A DNA stretch of 64,000 bases from positions 52,065,602-52,129,601 of the forward strand of contig CM055959.1 of the NCBI GenBank assembly GCA_029490685.1, written 5' to 3'. The position numbers were made by a program, and so were the translations under genes. The DNA is from Schizonepeta tenuifolia. Its lineage: Eukaryota; Streptophyta; Magnoliopsida; Lamiales; Lamiaceae. Positions 9,991 through 20,990 of the stretch are shown piece after piece. The notes beneath the pieces were generated by a model. The model was not told the origin of the DNA. It did no database searches and saw only the letters and a list, made by a program, of their open reading frames with translations. The stretch's first letter is position 1. Every line of letters begins with the position of its first letter.

Positions 9991-12322
9991 CGCAATCCCC
10001 TCATCATGGTCATCAATTTAAGACTAGGTTTCATTTATTTCTTTTCCTCTTAAAAATCGGTAGCTTTGCCTCCAAGATGGAGCTCGACTTTTGCTTATGT
10101 GGATCGTAGAGTTGCGTGGAATTAAAGCCTTTGATCGATCAAGCCTTTGAGTCTAAGTAAGTTCTTTGATTCTTGTTGAATTCTAGCAAGAAATCCTCCC
10201 TTTTTCATTCTCTTTTGTTCGATCAAAATGATCCTCCCATCAAGGAAATTGAAGCCTCTCTTTCTAACTTTGATCCTTGATCTTTTGAGTGATTTTTTTC
10301 CAAGAAAATAGGAGCTAAAATTCTAATCCCTTCCCTCTCTTGAATCTGCCGAAAATTTTGGGTAAGGGTAGAATTTTGATTTTCATTTTGAATGTGATAT
10401 TCATGATCTTGTGTGTATATAAGTGTGATGATGTTGAAAGAAAAAAATTGATTATATATATATATATATATATAATGAAAAAAATGAAAGTTAAAACTAA
10501 GAAACGAGAAATTTTGTAAAGAAAAATGAAAAATAAGAAAGAAAAATTTAATCGAGTTAATAAGTAATTAGAAGTAATTAGAATTATTTTATCGAGTTTA
10601 GTAAGTTTCCGAGCGATGACACGTTTTACGAGAAAAAATGAAAACCTTATTTAGTAAAGTTAGTTTCGGATTTTAATTTCCGTTTAAATGATTAAAGTCT
10701 TTAAATTAAATAGCTTATATTTTCTAAAAAGTTAGAAACCGAGTAAAACCGAGTCTTGAATGAAAAATCGAGTCTTGAACGAGTAACCGAGTTTATAATT
10801 ATGATAAATTAAATTACTATAATATTCTAGGATTTTTCTAGAATATTTAATTATATTTGGAAATTTTTTCTTTTTCCGACTATTTATCGAAGTTGATCGT
10901 TTACCTGTTTGTGAATATTTGATTCTTGATCTGTAAGTTTATTTGTTAAAGATTTGTGATACTAGAACCCGAGAATTTATTTCGTAATTTTCTAAGATCG
11001 TTTAACTTAAGAAATCGAGAAAAACGAGATATGTGATGTGAATAGTGATTTTCTGTCTTTTGTGGATTATTTAATTAATAAAATAGTTAGATGTTTTTTA
11101 GTCAAATATGTGAGTTTGAGAGTCTGTTGGTTTAGTAATTGGGTAGAACCAAGAAACTGAGAAAGATCGAGTTAGATAAGTCGAGGTAAGATAAGAAACC
11201 CGAGTCGAGTAGAAGTCCTTCAGTCGAGCGTTAAAGTTTGTTATGTTTTCGAGTAAGTAGTCTCGCCCTTATAAGATATTATTTGTGAAGGAACGAGCGG
11301 GACCCCGAAGTGAAAGCAAGAAGAAAAAGCAGCTAACCCGACAAACCCTAGCAGTCGGGTGGGCTTTTTAACCGAAACAAAGTGATGAATGTGATTACTA
11401 TTATCATATTACGTGAGTTTTTAAATTAATTGAGTTTCCATTTTATCTGAGTTTTGGTATGTTTTAATCATCTACTTGAGTTATTATAATTATCCTATAT
11501 GAGACAGAGACACACATGTTGTTATTAATTGTTTGACGTGATTGTGAGCCTTACTTCGGTTGGGCCGATCACAGTGTTTGAGAAGAAGGCCTATTTCTCG
11601 ACACACGAGAATTATGTGGTAGATTTATTCATACTTGCTATATATAAATTGTTTGCGCAGACATCTTTTAAAGAAAAAGCCAAATGATTTTAATTGCATG
11701 CACAAGTTAACTGTTTTTCAACTTTAACACTTGTGATGCAGTGGCAAGGCAAGTTCAATTATACAGCTCTATCGAGCAAAGTTTAAAATTAATTTGGCAT
11801 GTGTTCACTGAGTATGAAGTACTCAGCCCTGCATGTATTTCTAAACGTGCAGGTTAGCAGGATGGTGATGGCAGACGGTGCTCGGCGGTGTGATTATTTG
11901 AATAAAGAGTCGAGTCTTCTTTGGTTTAAGCTTGCATCTGCATATCTCCATATATGTAGTTGTGGGACTTGAACGTTATTCCGATGCATGATAAACAAAC
12001 TTGTTTATTTATTCGAATTTTAGTACTTGACGTTGTGTCGATACATTGAGCTTAATGCTCGAAACTACTCTCGTATTTTCTTGTACTTGTACTTGACTTG
12101 GATTATATCATTTTCAATTGCTTTTCGACACTTAAATTATTTAGTAATGCTCGTTGTTTGATATTGGATTTGAAAGCATGTTCATTTTTTATTGCTTTCA
12201 ATCTATATTCCCTTGTTCCCGAGCATGATCCCTTGTCGAGTTATGTTAGCATTCGAGGTTTCACCTTACTGTCCAATGGATGTTTGTCATTTTCACACCC
12301 CCAAACACGGGGTGTGACATAG

Positions 12323-12334
12323 TGGTATCAGAGC
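12323..12334 (+). other. PBS, initiator-Met tRNA type
   Basis: TGGTATCAGAGC lies four bases after the LTR end. This is the usual primer-binding site of plant Ty3/gypsy chromoviruses and fixes both the LTR border and the strand of the following internal region. Confidence 0.92.
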
Positions 12335-12769
12335 AGTTCTTCTGCTCTTAAGCTTAAACTTCATGTGATGTCGAGTCTAGATTTAATTCCCTAGACTTGT
12401 TTGAGTCAGTAACACACCGAGCATTCCCCATCTCATCTGGAAACCAGGTACGAATATTTTCAAAAGTTTTATAAGTTTGAAATTTTAATTGAGTTATTCA
12501 GTTGCTATTTGCGGTTGTCTAGAGATAAAAGCTTAGTAAGTAGCTTGAATAACTATATTGCTTTAGAATGCCTTCCCTAATTTCTCTGTATTTCGTATGG
12601 AAATCGAAAAGGATGGAACGTTTGTGCAAACATTTTCGTGAAATGGAATTGCCAAGTACTCTGAGCAATAAAACCTCTTTGGGAAGCAAAAATGAGTATG
12701 TGGAGTTGGGAAATTCAAATGTGAATGATTAATTGTTTAAGTGTGCTTAATCGTTTAAACTCGTATAGG
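12335..12769 (+). other. Leader of A internal region, ending in acceptor-like TAG|G
   Basis: No coding signal. It is homologous to the B leaders (shared blocks AAGCTTAAACTT and TTCCCTAGACTT). It ends in TCGTATAG|GATG (boundary 12768|12769), with the extra ORF's ATG at 12770. A branch-point-like GATTAAT lies at 12727-12733. Confidence 0.5.
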
Positions 12770-13886
12770 ATGGACGATGAGGGAAACCGAGCATTGATGA
12801 AGGAATATCTACATATTAGGAAGTCATATCACGAGACGATCGCTGAATTTTTAGCGCAATACCATAAGATTTGGGAGACAGTGAAGTATCACGATGTTAG
12901 TGCACTCGACGGAATGATTCATCTGATTCGGGCTCTTTCTCGAGAGTGGCGCGACTGGGCAGCATCACTAGTACTGAGATTCATTGGACGCCAGTACCTA
13001 GGTGTCTATCTTTACGGCGAATGCAAGGTATTCATCTCCACTGTCTCAGGTCAGTTTATAGAGTACGGTGCCCCGCCTCCCGGACCGTTTAACCATGTTC
13101 TTCCAGCCGAGCCGAATGGCTTTGTTCTTAAGCCTAAGCCTCAGCCTCAGTCTCCTCTTCGAGACGGACTAGTCCCTCCCAAAGTCCCCTCTCTTCTTCA
13201 CCCTGAGCCGAGAGCTACTTTTGAGTACCACTCGTACTAGGGAAATGTACTTCCTATCCGCTCTTTTGACCCCTTTACCTCGTCTAGCTCAGCAGCAACT
13301 CAGCCAGCAAGTTCGTACGACTCTTTCAGAGTTTTACCTCCTTCGCACGACCAGCTAGAGGAATTCAGCCCTCTCCAGTTCAGCCCGTAGCCGAGCCTTT
13401 TAGGTCGACACGTTCCGGTGATAGCGACGACGATGAATTCTTCGAGGACCCTGCAGCCGATGCCACAGTGGGCAGCGGTTACCCTCAAGGCTTTGCCGAG
13501 CGACCACTTCTCCGTTTCGTACCCATCTTTCCAGACCCTAGTAGTTAGGCCTAACCAGGGATGTGAGTTAGAGCTCGACAGTGTAGACGACGTGTCAGCG
13601 TACTCTCATCACGTGAGCAGTCTTGAGAGTCCCCCGTGGGATGTGTCTGAGTTAGAGGACGTCAACGCCCGCTTTGAAGATGAGCAAACTGGAGACATGA
13701 GCGATGTGTGGGAAGTTTCCCGGACACACCTACGACGACTTCCTAGCTTCGTTAGCGGCAACAGAGGGTCAGGGTAACGGCGCAGATGAGGAGGAAAACA
13801 AGGAGGATCCCGAGGAAGATCCAGAGGAGGTTCCCGATGAGCAGTGTGGTGACGACGACCCGAGCGGTGACGACCCTCACGCTTAG
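12770..13886 (+). pseudogene. Extra ORF between PBS and gag, family A
   Basis: This reading frame of about 370 codons is not gag or pol. It begins M-D-D-E-G-N-R. An N-terminal segment carries Y-H-K-I-W-E-T-V-K-Y-H-D-V, then I-H-L-I-R-A-L-S-R-E-W-R-D-W-A (to about 12960). The same pattern, Y-H then L-I/V..L-P.E then W-A, is found in the extra ORFs of family B (30660, 39367) and family C (51227, minus). The middle is rich in proline and serine. The C-terminus is strongly acidic (E-D-P-E-E-D-P-E-E, about 13794-13830), also as in C. Breaks: TAG at 13238-13240, TAG at 13388-13390, and a frameshift between 13700 and 13777. I do not recognise a known domain. Its position and conservation make it a likely former protein of these elements. 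Confidence 0.6.
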
Positions 13887-14442
13887 GTCTAGTTCTAGAA
13901 AGTTGTGGAATCCCGATCAATATTTACTTTTCTGTCGAGAGTTGAACTCTTCATAATTCCTATCGTGATGTAAATTATATGACTTGATGCATAGTTAGTT
14001 AGTAGAGCCGGATGTGAAGTAGTATCTCGTGTCTAGTGCATTTTTGAGGTGTAGAATGTCTTGTAGACGTGTAGAAAATTTTTCTGATGTGAATATTTAT
14101 CGCTTATTTTTGGTATAAGTCCTCAAAAGAGGCCATCATTCCGATGATATGAAAGGAAGCCATTATGCTGTTAAAATCAACTTTGAGTCTCTTAATTGCT
14201 TTAAGAATTACATGTCTTAGAGGTACGAGTAGAAGAGTCGAGTTATTAAATGAAGTGTTTTCCACATTAATTGAGATGTGAAATTCTGAGTGATTATATA
14301 TGCTATGTTTGATTGAGTATATGAGCATGATGTTTCGTGATGAGTTGAAATTGATGGAATTATATATTATGCATGCAATTGTTTGATTGATTGTTTGTAT
14401 TTGATTATATTATTGAGACATGCCATTACTTGATTGATTGTG
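13887..14442 (+). other. A internal region between extra ORF and Athila insertion
   Basis: No coding signal seen. It holds AAGTCCTCAAAAGAGGCCA (14117-14135, CCTC/GAGG hairpin), which is identical at 40411-40429 in family B. The last five bases (TTGTG) are the target-site duplication of the next element. Confidence 0.6.
14438..14442. repeat. Target-site duplication TTGTG (left)
   Basis: It matches 25347-25351 on the other side of the Athila-type element. A perfect 5-bp duplication is the expected size for Ty3/gypsy integration and fixes the element borders. Confidence 0.93.
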
Positions 14443-16037
14443 TGACAAAGGGCCGTCGTTACACTCTTCGCACAAATAAATTTATAAAACACCTCTGGCC
14501 CAACAAGATAGTAGTTAATGGCAAGTGGGGTCGATCCCATGGGACTTGACGTAGATCTGCTCTTTAGGTAGTTCTCAACAAAAGGGGTTATGGTCGAGAT
14601 GTATCTCAATATCCTGTAACTCAACAAGTGAAATATCAAATAACAAAGAAGTTTGGATTGAGATTTTAAATCAATGATCCTAATTATTCATTACTCGTTC
14701 ATTGGTGCAAAGATATTCAATTACTTGATTTCATTACTTGGTTTAAGACAAAGATTAGTTTATACCCTAATAGTCACGAAGTCACGATATAAACACACTA
14801 AGCCTATGTCTATCCAATTTTACAAATCTTGACCAGAAGGCAAGATCTCCTCTTTTGATCAACAAAGTCACGAAGACATTTCAGTAATGATGTTGCCCAA
14901 AAGGCATTAAGAATAAACAGACCCAAGACAGTCAAAAGGTCAATACCGACTGCTCTCCAATACGCTTTACCTTCTTGGGCATGAGAGACTCTCTCGAGTT
15001 TAATCCCAAATCCTGTTAATGACTTAATCCCAATATCTAGATGGTGATCAAGCATATGTCAATATCAATTAAGTCTAGACTTATTCCTAAGTGTTTTGGG
15101 AATTAAACTAAATAAATAACTTACATAATTCAACCTCACAAGTTTAGAACAAGTAATTAAGATCATGTCATCTACATCCAACCCAAACAATAAATTTAGC
15201 TAGACATAATCATTAATGAAAACACAAAATATATAAGGAAAATCATACTTGAAATTAAACTAGAAACGGTTGCTGCTCAGCAACTAAGGTCTTGGCTTCA
15301 AGCCAACAACTAAGAACTAGTGCAGAAATACTAAAAACGAAATATAAAAGCAAATTTGCCCGTAGGACTTGTTTCTTCCTCACTTTCACTCAATCTTAAA
15401 TGCAGAACTAAGCTAAAAGAACTCGAAATTCTCCCAACTCGAACATGTTACAACATGAAGTCGGCCATATATATAGGCGATCGAATTAGGGTTAGGTTAG
15501 AATCCTTGTTGGTTAAGGACTCTTTCCATCCTTATCCGCCTCTTTCCTTGTCTCTCCGGCTACAATTTACTTACCTTCCGTGGTAGATATCTTCATTGAT
15601 TAGGTTTAGCTAGAATAAGGAAAGAAATCTTCGATCCTTATCCTCTTCCTTGGAGAAGAAGAAATCTGCAGTTGCTCCGGCTTACATCTTGACTTCGATG
15701 TCTGCATCCTGTATCACTTCCTATGTTGACCAAGATTCTGGCTCCTTCGGGTACTCTGTCTGTTGGCTTCAAGAATATGGGGAGGTGCTTCCTGACTTGT
15801 AGATTGAATAGAACGTTGTTACCCAGCCACAAGCTTCCAGCCCTATGCCCATTTGCATTGTATCGCCATCTCAGCATCTCAACAACAGATTTTCACCGGT
15901 TTTGCCCAAGATCCCACCTGTTCTTCCCTGCACACCATCTCTCGACTTTGTGTCCTTCCAGACACACTTTGACTCGATAAAGACTAAAAAGAACAAGAAA
16001 AACACCAGAAAAGATGGACACAAACATGGGTTCATCA
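14443..16037 (-). repeat. Athila-type 3' LTR
   Basis: It matches 23748-25346 over its full length. On the minus strand it runs TGATGAACCC ... TTTGTCA. Small open frames inside (for example 14810-15055, 15638-15877) also appear in the other LTR with changes and show no coding constraint that I can see. Confidence 0.93.
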
Positions 16038-17359
16038 CACCCACACACTTGAATTACACTTGCCCTCAAGTGTACAGTTGCGATTTTGCCCAAGACTCAA
16101 ACACAGAAAAGACTAATCAAGAACACAGACTCAACAGATCAGCACATCAACAGAATATGAAATATGTAAGCAGATATTGCCATCAAATAGGTCAAGATAG
16201 AGTTATTGGGCAACAAGGGTATCCTCACCAGCACTCAACTCTCAAGTGTATATGGTTAAGTGTATACGCTCTTGACTAATATCAACAATGTTTTTTCATA
16301 GGCTTGCCTGCCCTCTACATCTCTACTTCTTTGAACAAAATCAAAATTACTTATCCTTAGGTCTTTATCGGGTTGTAACGCGGCTTAAAGCAAAAGGTAG
16401 GATAAGATAGGAACTGGCTATGTCAAGAAGAACTCAGTTTGTGGCAACAAGTTACCCTCGACTCCTTACTCCTCTCAAACACCACATCGGCCCTAGCACA
16501 CTTATTCTTTCAGGACTTTTATTTTGTTATTTTTTTTCTTTTCTTTCTTTTTCATTTTTTTTTTTGAATCCTTAACCCAATACCTCTATAAAAGGTGATA
16601 TTGCCCAGTAAGGGCACCCAAACATTTTCCTTTCATCCCTCCTTCTTCTAGACCTGAGTTCTTGACCGGGAAAGCTTATAAATTCAGGCTACTATAAGTT
16701 AATCGAAAGAATTATCAACAAGCTCAAAGGGGTTAGCAAAGGATAAATGTCAAGGTAGGAAATTTTGACCATGGGCTAATTCGAACAAAAACGCCTAATT
16801 CATCTAAGCAATTTGACTAAGTTACATAAAGTTTCAATAAGAGATGCAGGCAAGTTCTAGATCAACTAGTCTCAATTGGTCATTATCACACAAGAGGAAA
16901 TAAATGTTGCACATGTCTATAGCATTTAACAGCTCAAAACCTCACAGTTCTTGCCTAATATCTCAATCCGTCCTAGCTATATACATATGGCATCATCATT
17001 TACATCAACATACCTATTCTGACCTATCATGCCAATATACTAATCAACAACTTAAACAAAATTTAAAAACACACAAAACAGACCTACATCCCAACACCCA
17101 CACACTTTCCCTTAGGCAAAGTGAGTATAATGTTGGGCAACAACAGACATAAAAAAATACAACTGACTCAACAATTAAATCAACAACGATCCCACCCACA
17201 CACTTTGCTTTCACCAAAGTGAGTGAGATCGTGACCAACATAAATCAACAATTGTTTACCAACAAGACACAACAGAACACAAAACAAGACTCGACAACAA
17301 AACATAAAAATGAAAAAAACAAAAACCGAAACTAACACAAAAGTGGGAGGAACATAAAA
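16038..17359 (-). other. Athila-type 3' untranslated region
   Basis: About 1.3 kb without a supported gene, between the last ORF and the 3' LTR. The bases next to the LTR read GTGTGTGGGTG on the minus strand, a poor but possible polypurine tract. The palindrome CACTTGCCCTCAAGTG is near 16058-16073. Two related hairpins occur near 17100-17122 and 17199-17223 (CACTTT...AAAGTG and CACTTTG...CAAAGTG). A T-rich run is at 16520-16566. Confidence 0.6.
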
Positions 17360-17791
17360 TCAAAGAGAATATTCAATAGGGTACCTGAATTCTTGGTGTG
17401 CAAAGAATGCCAGTTGAGCATCCCTAATCTCGGTCAACAACTTCTCCATGTTGGCCAGCTTGGTCTCAACCTCGATGTTGGGCGGCACCGCCATTCTGGT
17501 GCTTGCCTCATACTTCTTGATCAAGGGCAGTCGTCTGGTGGATTTTGACCTGCCGTAGTCAATGAACACAAACTTGTCGTTCCTCAACTCGATGTCATTC
17601 ATCTTTTTAAGAGCCGCTTCTCCCAACTTGCCGACTCCCATCACAAGTTTTTCCTTCATCTTGTCATACATATTGATTCCCTTCGCAAATGCCGTCACGA
17701 AATGCCCACACATGCACCCTAGAACTTGCTTCTCCATCGTGCTTCCTAACCTACAACCTACATCTTGCTCAACATCTCCTACACACTTCAA
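17360..17791 (-). CDS. Unidentified 143-residue ORF in the Athila env-like position
   Basis: This uninterrupted frame lies between integrase and the 3' LTR, where Athila elements often carry an additional, sometimes env-like, ORF. The protein is charged and lysine-rich, with a C-terminal heptad-like stretch (V-E-T-K-L-A-N-M-E-K-L-L-T-E-I) that could form a coiled coil. I see no signal peptide or clear membrane span, so nothing in it supports an envelope role. The start at 17791 is the first Met; a later Met is possible. It is noteworthy that it is open while pol is broken. It could be a remnant of a longer ORF or of captured sequence. Function unknown. Confidence 0.5.
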   Translation of the reverse strand: MKCVGDVEQDVGCRLGSTMEKQVLGCMCGHFVTAFAKGINMYDKMKEKLVMGVGKLGEAALKKMNDIELRNDKFVFIDYGRSKSTRRLPLIKKYEASTRMAVPPNIEVETKLANMEKLLTEIRDAQLAFFAHQEFRYPIEYSL

Positions 17792-18027
17792 AACAATAAA
17801 TATACTCCAAAAACAAACTCTTTCCTATGGTTAAACTAGAATAAAAATACTTCAAAATAAAATACCTTAAGCAAAAACCAACTAAATTTTTTTAATATTC
17901 AATAACTTTTACAAAAATCACAAATAAAAATGAAAAAAATAAAAATAAATAGAAAATACTAACTAGGTTGCCTCCTGGACAGTGCCCCATTTAAGGTCTT
18001 GGGCACGACACCCCTCTCATTTTGAAG

Positions 18028-18938
18028 TCAGAGGTCCTCCTCGATAGGAAACCCAGATGATTCCTCCTCAACAAGTTGTTCTTGCCCAAAATAGGCCTTC
18101 AAGCGCTGGCCATTGACTTTAAAAATCTTCTCATTCTTGGGATCCTTGATCTCAACAGCTCCATTTGGGAATTGAGCTTGCACTTTATAAGGTCCTGCCC
18201 ATTTAGTCGAGAGCTTCCCCGAAGAAAGCCTAAATCGAGTTTGGTACAACAACACTTGTTGCCCAAAATGGAACTCCTTCTCTTTAATCAAAAGATCGTA
18301 GGTCTTCTTCATCCTTTCCTTGTATAAACCAGCATTATCATAGGCTTGGAGCCTTATCTTGTCAAGTTCTTAGATCTCGAGCTTCCTTGCTTCACCCGCC
18401 TCATTCCAATCGAAGTTGAGTTGGGCAACAGCCCAATGTGCTCGGTGTTCCAGCTCCACGGGCAAGTGACACTTCTTGCCATAAACTATGCGATAAGGAG
18501 GCATGCCAAAAGGAGTCTTATTGGGATTGTGTGATTTGAGAAGAGCCCACCAAATTACTCGACTCTTTACGTAAATTGTGTTGGTGTATTTGTATGGGAA
18601 AAAGATGTTGGCCAATAAAAGCCACACTCCAAAACCTTCCTCGCAGTACATTGGTGCTCAAAGTGTCCTCTACATTCCTTATTGTGGCAATGCTCAAGAA
18701 TGCTTCTTTGCTCTTCATCCTCGACACACCTCCTTATTATCTTGTCCGCACATTCCCTCCATAAATATAGCTCATCCCAAATATAGAAACGACTCTCGTG
18801 TTTAAGCTTGTTCCTTTGATAACGCCCAAGGTCGGAAGGTATCTCCGTAGTCACCAAGTAGTTCACGATATCAGCATACCATGGCTCATCTTGGGCAAGA
18901 CTCAGGTGCTCGTCGAGAAAGGTCTCCTTGATTGGCAC
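18028..18938 (-). pseudogene. Athila-type integrase, catalytic core deleted
   Basis: The zinc-binding domain is visible at 18567-18938 (I-L-E-H-C-H, then G-H-F, then G-F-Y-W-P-T). The next recognisable block, K-T-P-F-G-M-P-P-Y-R-I-V-Y-G-K, C-H-L-P-V-E-L-E-H (about 18440-18530), belongs after the DDE core. The intervening core, with the D, D and E residues and the usual D-x-C-Q-R and A-Y-H-P blocks, is absent. A direct internal deletion is the simplest reading. The C-terminal GPY-type module (W-A-G-P-Y-K-V, about 18190-18213) is intact in the frame 18028-18312. The frame changes between pieces. It cannot catalyse integration. Confidence 0.82.
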
Positions 18939-20630
18939 CCCATCATCAGGCTGGAGGATTCGACTTAGGTGGTCAGCAACTTGGTTCTGGGCACCACTCT
19001 TGTCCTTGATCTCTATGTCAAATTCCTGCAGTAAAAAAATCTATGTAATCAGTCTTGGCTTGGATCCTTCTTGGTCAACAAGTACTTTAGCGCCACGTGG
19101 TCTGTGTAGACTATGGTCTTGCCTCCAAGTAAATAGGATTTAAAATTCTCAAAGGCAAAGACAATAGCTAACAACTCCTTCTCCGTAGTGGCATCAATGT
19201 CTTGGAGGCATAATAGATGGCATAGCTCTCATTTTCTCGCTTTTGCCCAAGACTTGCTCCCGCGGCATATTTACTGGCATCACACATCAACTCAAAAGGT
19301 ATCCCCCAATCCGGAGGTTGGATAATGGGGACTGTAATCAAGTTCTCCTTCAACGCATGGAACGTCTTCTTGCACTCTTCATTGAACTCCCACAGTACAT
19401 CATTTTGGAGTAGTCTCGTCTTCGGTTGGGCAACTTTGGCAAAGTCCTTGACAAATCTCCTATAGAATCCAGCATGCCCTAGAAATCCTATCAACTCCTT
19501 CACAGATCTTGGGTAGGGTAACTTGGCAACAATGTTGATCTTGGCCTTGTCCACCTCAATACCTTTTCCCCAAATGACATGCCCCAAAACTATTCCTTCT
19601 ATCACCATGAAATGGCACTTCTCATAGTTCAACACAAGGCTCTTCTCAACACATCTCTTCAAGACTCGATCCAGGTTGTTGAGGCATGATTTGAAGGTCT
19701 TGTCGTAGATGGTAAAATCGTCCATGAAGACTTCGATGCACTCTTCAAGACGGTCAGAAAAAATATGCATCATACACCTTTGAAACGTCCAGGTGCATTG
19801 CATAACCCGAACGGCATGCTTCTATACGCGAATGTGCCAAACGGGCACGTGAAATGGTCTTGCCTTGATCTTTGTCAGCAACCCAGATCTGCATTTACCC
19901 AGAATAACCATCAAGAAAGCAATAATAATCAGTACCAGCTTAACCTCTGAAGCATCTCGTCGATAAAGGGCAAAGAAAAGTGATCCTTCTTCGTCTTTTA
20001 GTTTAGCTTTGGGTAATTAATGCATACTCGCCATCCGGTTTGCAATCTCATAGCCACCATCTTGTTTTTCTCGTTCTCAACAACTTGGATTCCCGACTTC
20101 TTGGGCACCACGTGCACAGGGCTCAGCCACCGGCTGTCGGACATGGGGTAGATGATCCCCAAGTCAAGAAGCTTAAGTATCTCCTTCATCACCACTTCTT
20201 TCATGGTGGGATTCAATTGCCTTTATGGATCTCTCACAGGAACTGCATCTTCCTCAAGAAAAATGTGATGAACACAATCCATAGGGTTTATGCCTTTGAT
20301 GTCGGCCAATGTCCACCCTACTGCCTCCTTGTATTTGCTCAGCACCTTACCAACTCGGACCTCCTCCATGCTTGATAGCTCGGAAGATATGATCACGGGA
20401 AAAGTCTCGTTCTTGCCAAGATATATGTATTTCAGGTGCTTAGGCAAAGGTTTTAGCTCCAAAGGAGGTGCCTTTTGTAGTGATGGCACTAACCTATCCT
20501 CGGGCTTCAACTCAGGGATGTTGAGTGGTTCGAACCCCTGAGGTTGCATGTTGCCTGGAATCCTGGCATAACTGCATTCCTCCACATCTGCTGGTTCATC
20601 GTTCTGGGTAAGATCCTCTTCTGTCTGCAA
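18939..20630 (-). pseudogene. Athila-type reverse transcriptase-RNase H
   Basis: Read on the minus strand from 20630: E-L-K-P-L-P-K-H-L-K-Y-I-Y-L-G and V-G-W-T-L-A-D-I-K-G-I (typical Athila pre-RT), L-L-D-L-G-I-I-Y-P-M-S-D-S-R-W (about 20130-20180), the catalytic F-M-D-D (19717-19728), G-F-L-G-H-A-G-F-Y-R-R-F (about 19455-19500), and RNase H M-C-D-A-S (about 19275-19290) and T-T-E-K-E-L-L (about 19168-19195). Breaks: TAA at 20223-20225, TAA at 19998-20000, several stops between 19803 and 19998, a frameshift at about 19200 in RNase H, and further disruption to 18939. Upstream of 19998 the frame is the same as gag, which shows a single gag-pol frame originally. Confidence 0.87.
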
Positions 20631-20990
20631 GCTAGCATCCTACTCAAGCACTGTCTGTTGCCAGAATTCCTCCACAATCTCCTCGGTCTCATCATAGAGT
20701 AGTTCCTCGAGTTCCTCATCAAACTCATTAAGGGGCTTTTGCTCACCTTCATTCTAATCCTCATTTTCATTTCCAAAGAAATTATTTGGAGTTTTGCACT
20801 CCTCCAACTCCTCATCCTTGAAGTAGTCTTCGTCGGTGGAGTAGTCGAAACTATGCCCATGGACTGACTCCTCCCAGAAATCTTTATCACTTTCATACTT
20901 ATCATCTTCGGAAAAGTCCATCGTGGCGTCTGCTGTCTCATTATCCTCATACTGGTCGAGATCTAGGTCAAGATCATGATCGAGATCAGC
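20631..20990 (-). pseudogene. Acidic linker between Athila-type protease and RT
   Basis: In the gag-pol frame this segment of about 120 codons is dominated by D and E (alternating D-L-D near the start, F-D-E-E-L-E-E-L-L near 20690-20720), with TAG or TAA stops near 20752 and 20640. It has no catalytic motif. An acidic spacer here is compatible with Athila polyproteins, but I cannot assign a role. The alternative frame at 20507-20950 is a shadow. Confidence 0.6.

Larger units (their letters stand above)
9098..12319 (+). repeat. A-type LTR (3.2 kb, complete)
   Basis: It begins TGTAATACCCGATCC after the polypurine tract and ends GGGTGTGACA directly before the PBS at 12323. It is therefore at once the 3' LTR of the pol to its left and the 5' LTR of the internal region to its right. 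It is related to the B LTR throughout but lacks the MITE-like insert and is about 1.25 kb shorter. It contains a TATA-like site near 9668, a CT-rich tract at 9739-9875, a donor-like AAG|GTATTC at 9983-9990 and a short AT repeat at 10452-10474. Confidence 0.9.

Noticed and set aside
17360..17791. Envelope protein of the Athila-type element
   Set aside because: The position fits, but I see no signal peptide, transmembrane span or cleavage motif. Kept as unidentified.
20507..20950. 147-codon basic, Met-rich frame on the minus strand
   Set aside because: It is the alternative frame of the acidic protease-RT linker; its repetitive R, S and M content is a by-product of GA-rich codons.
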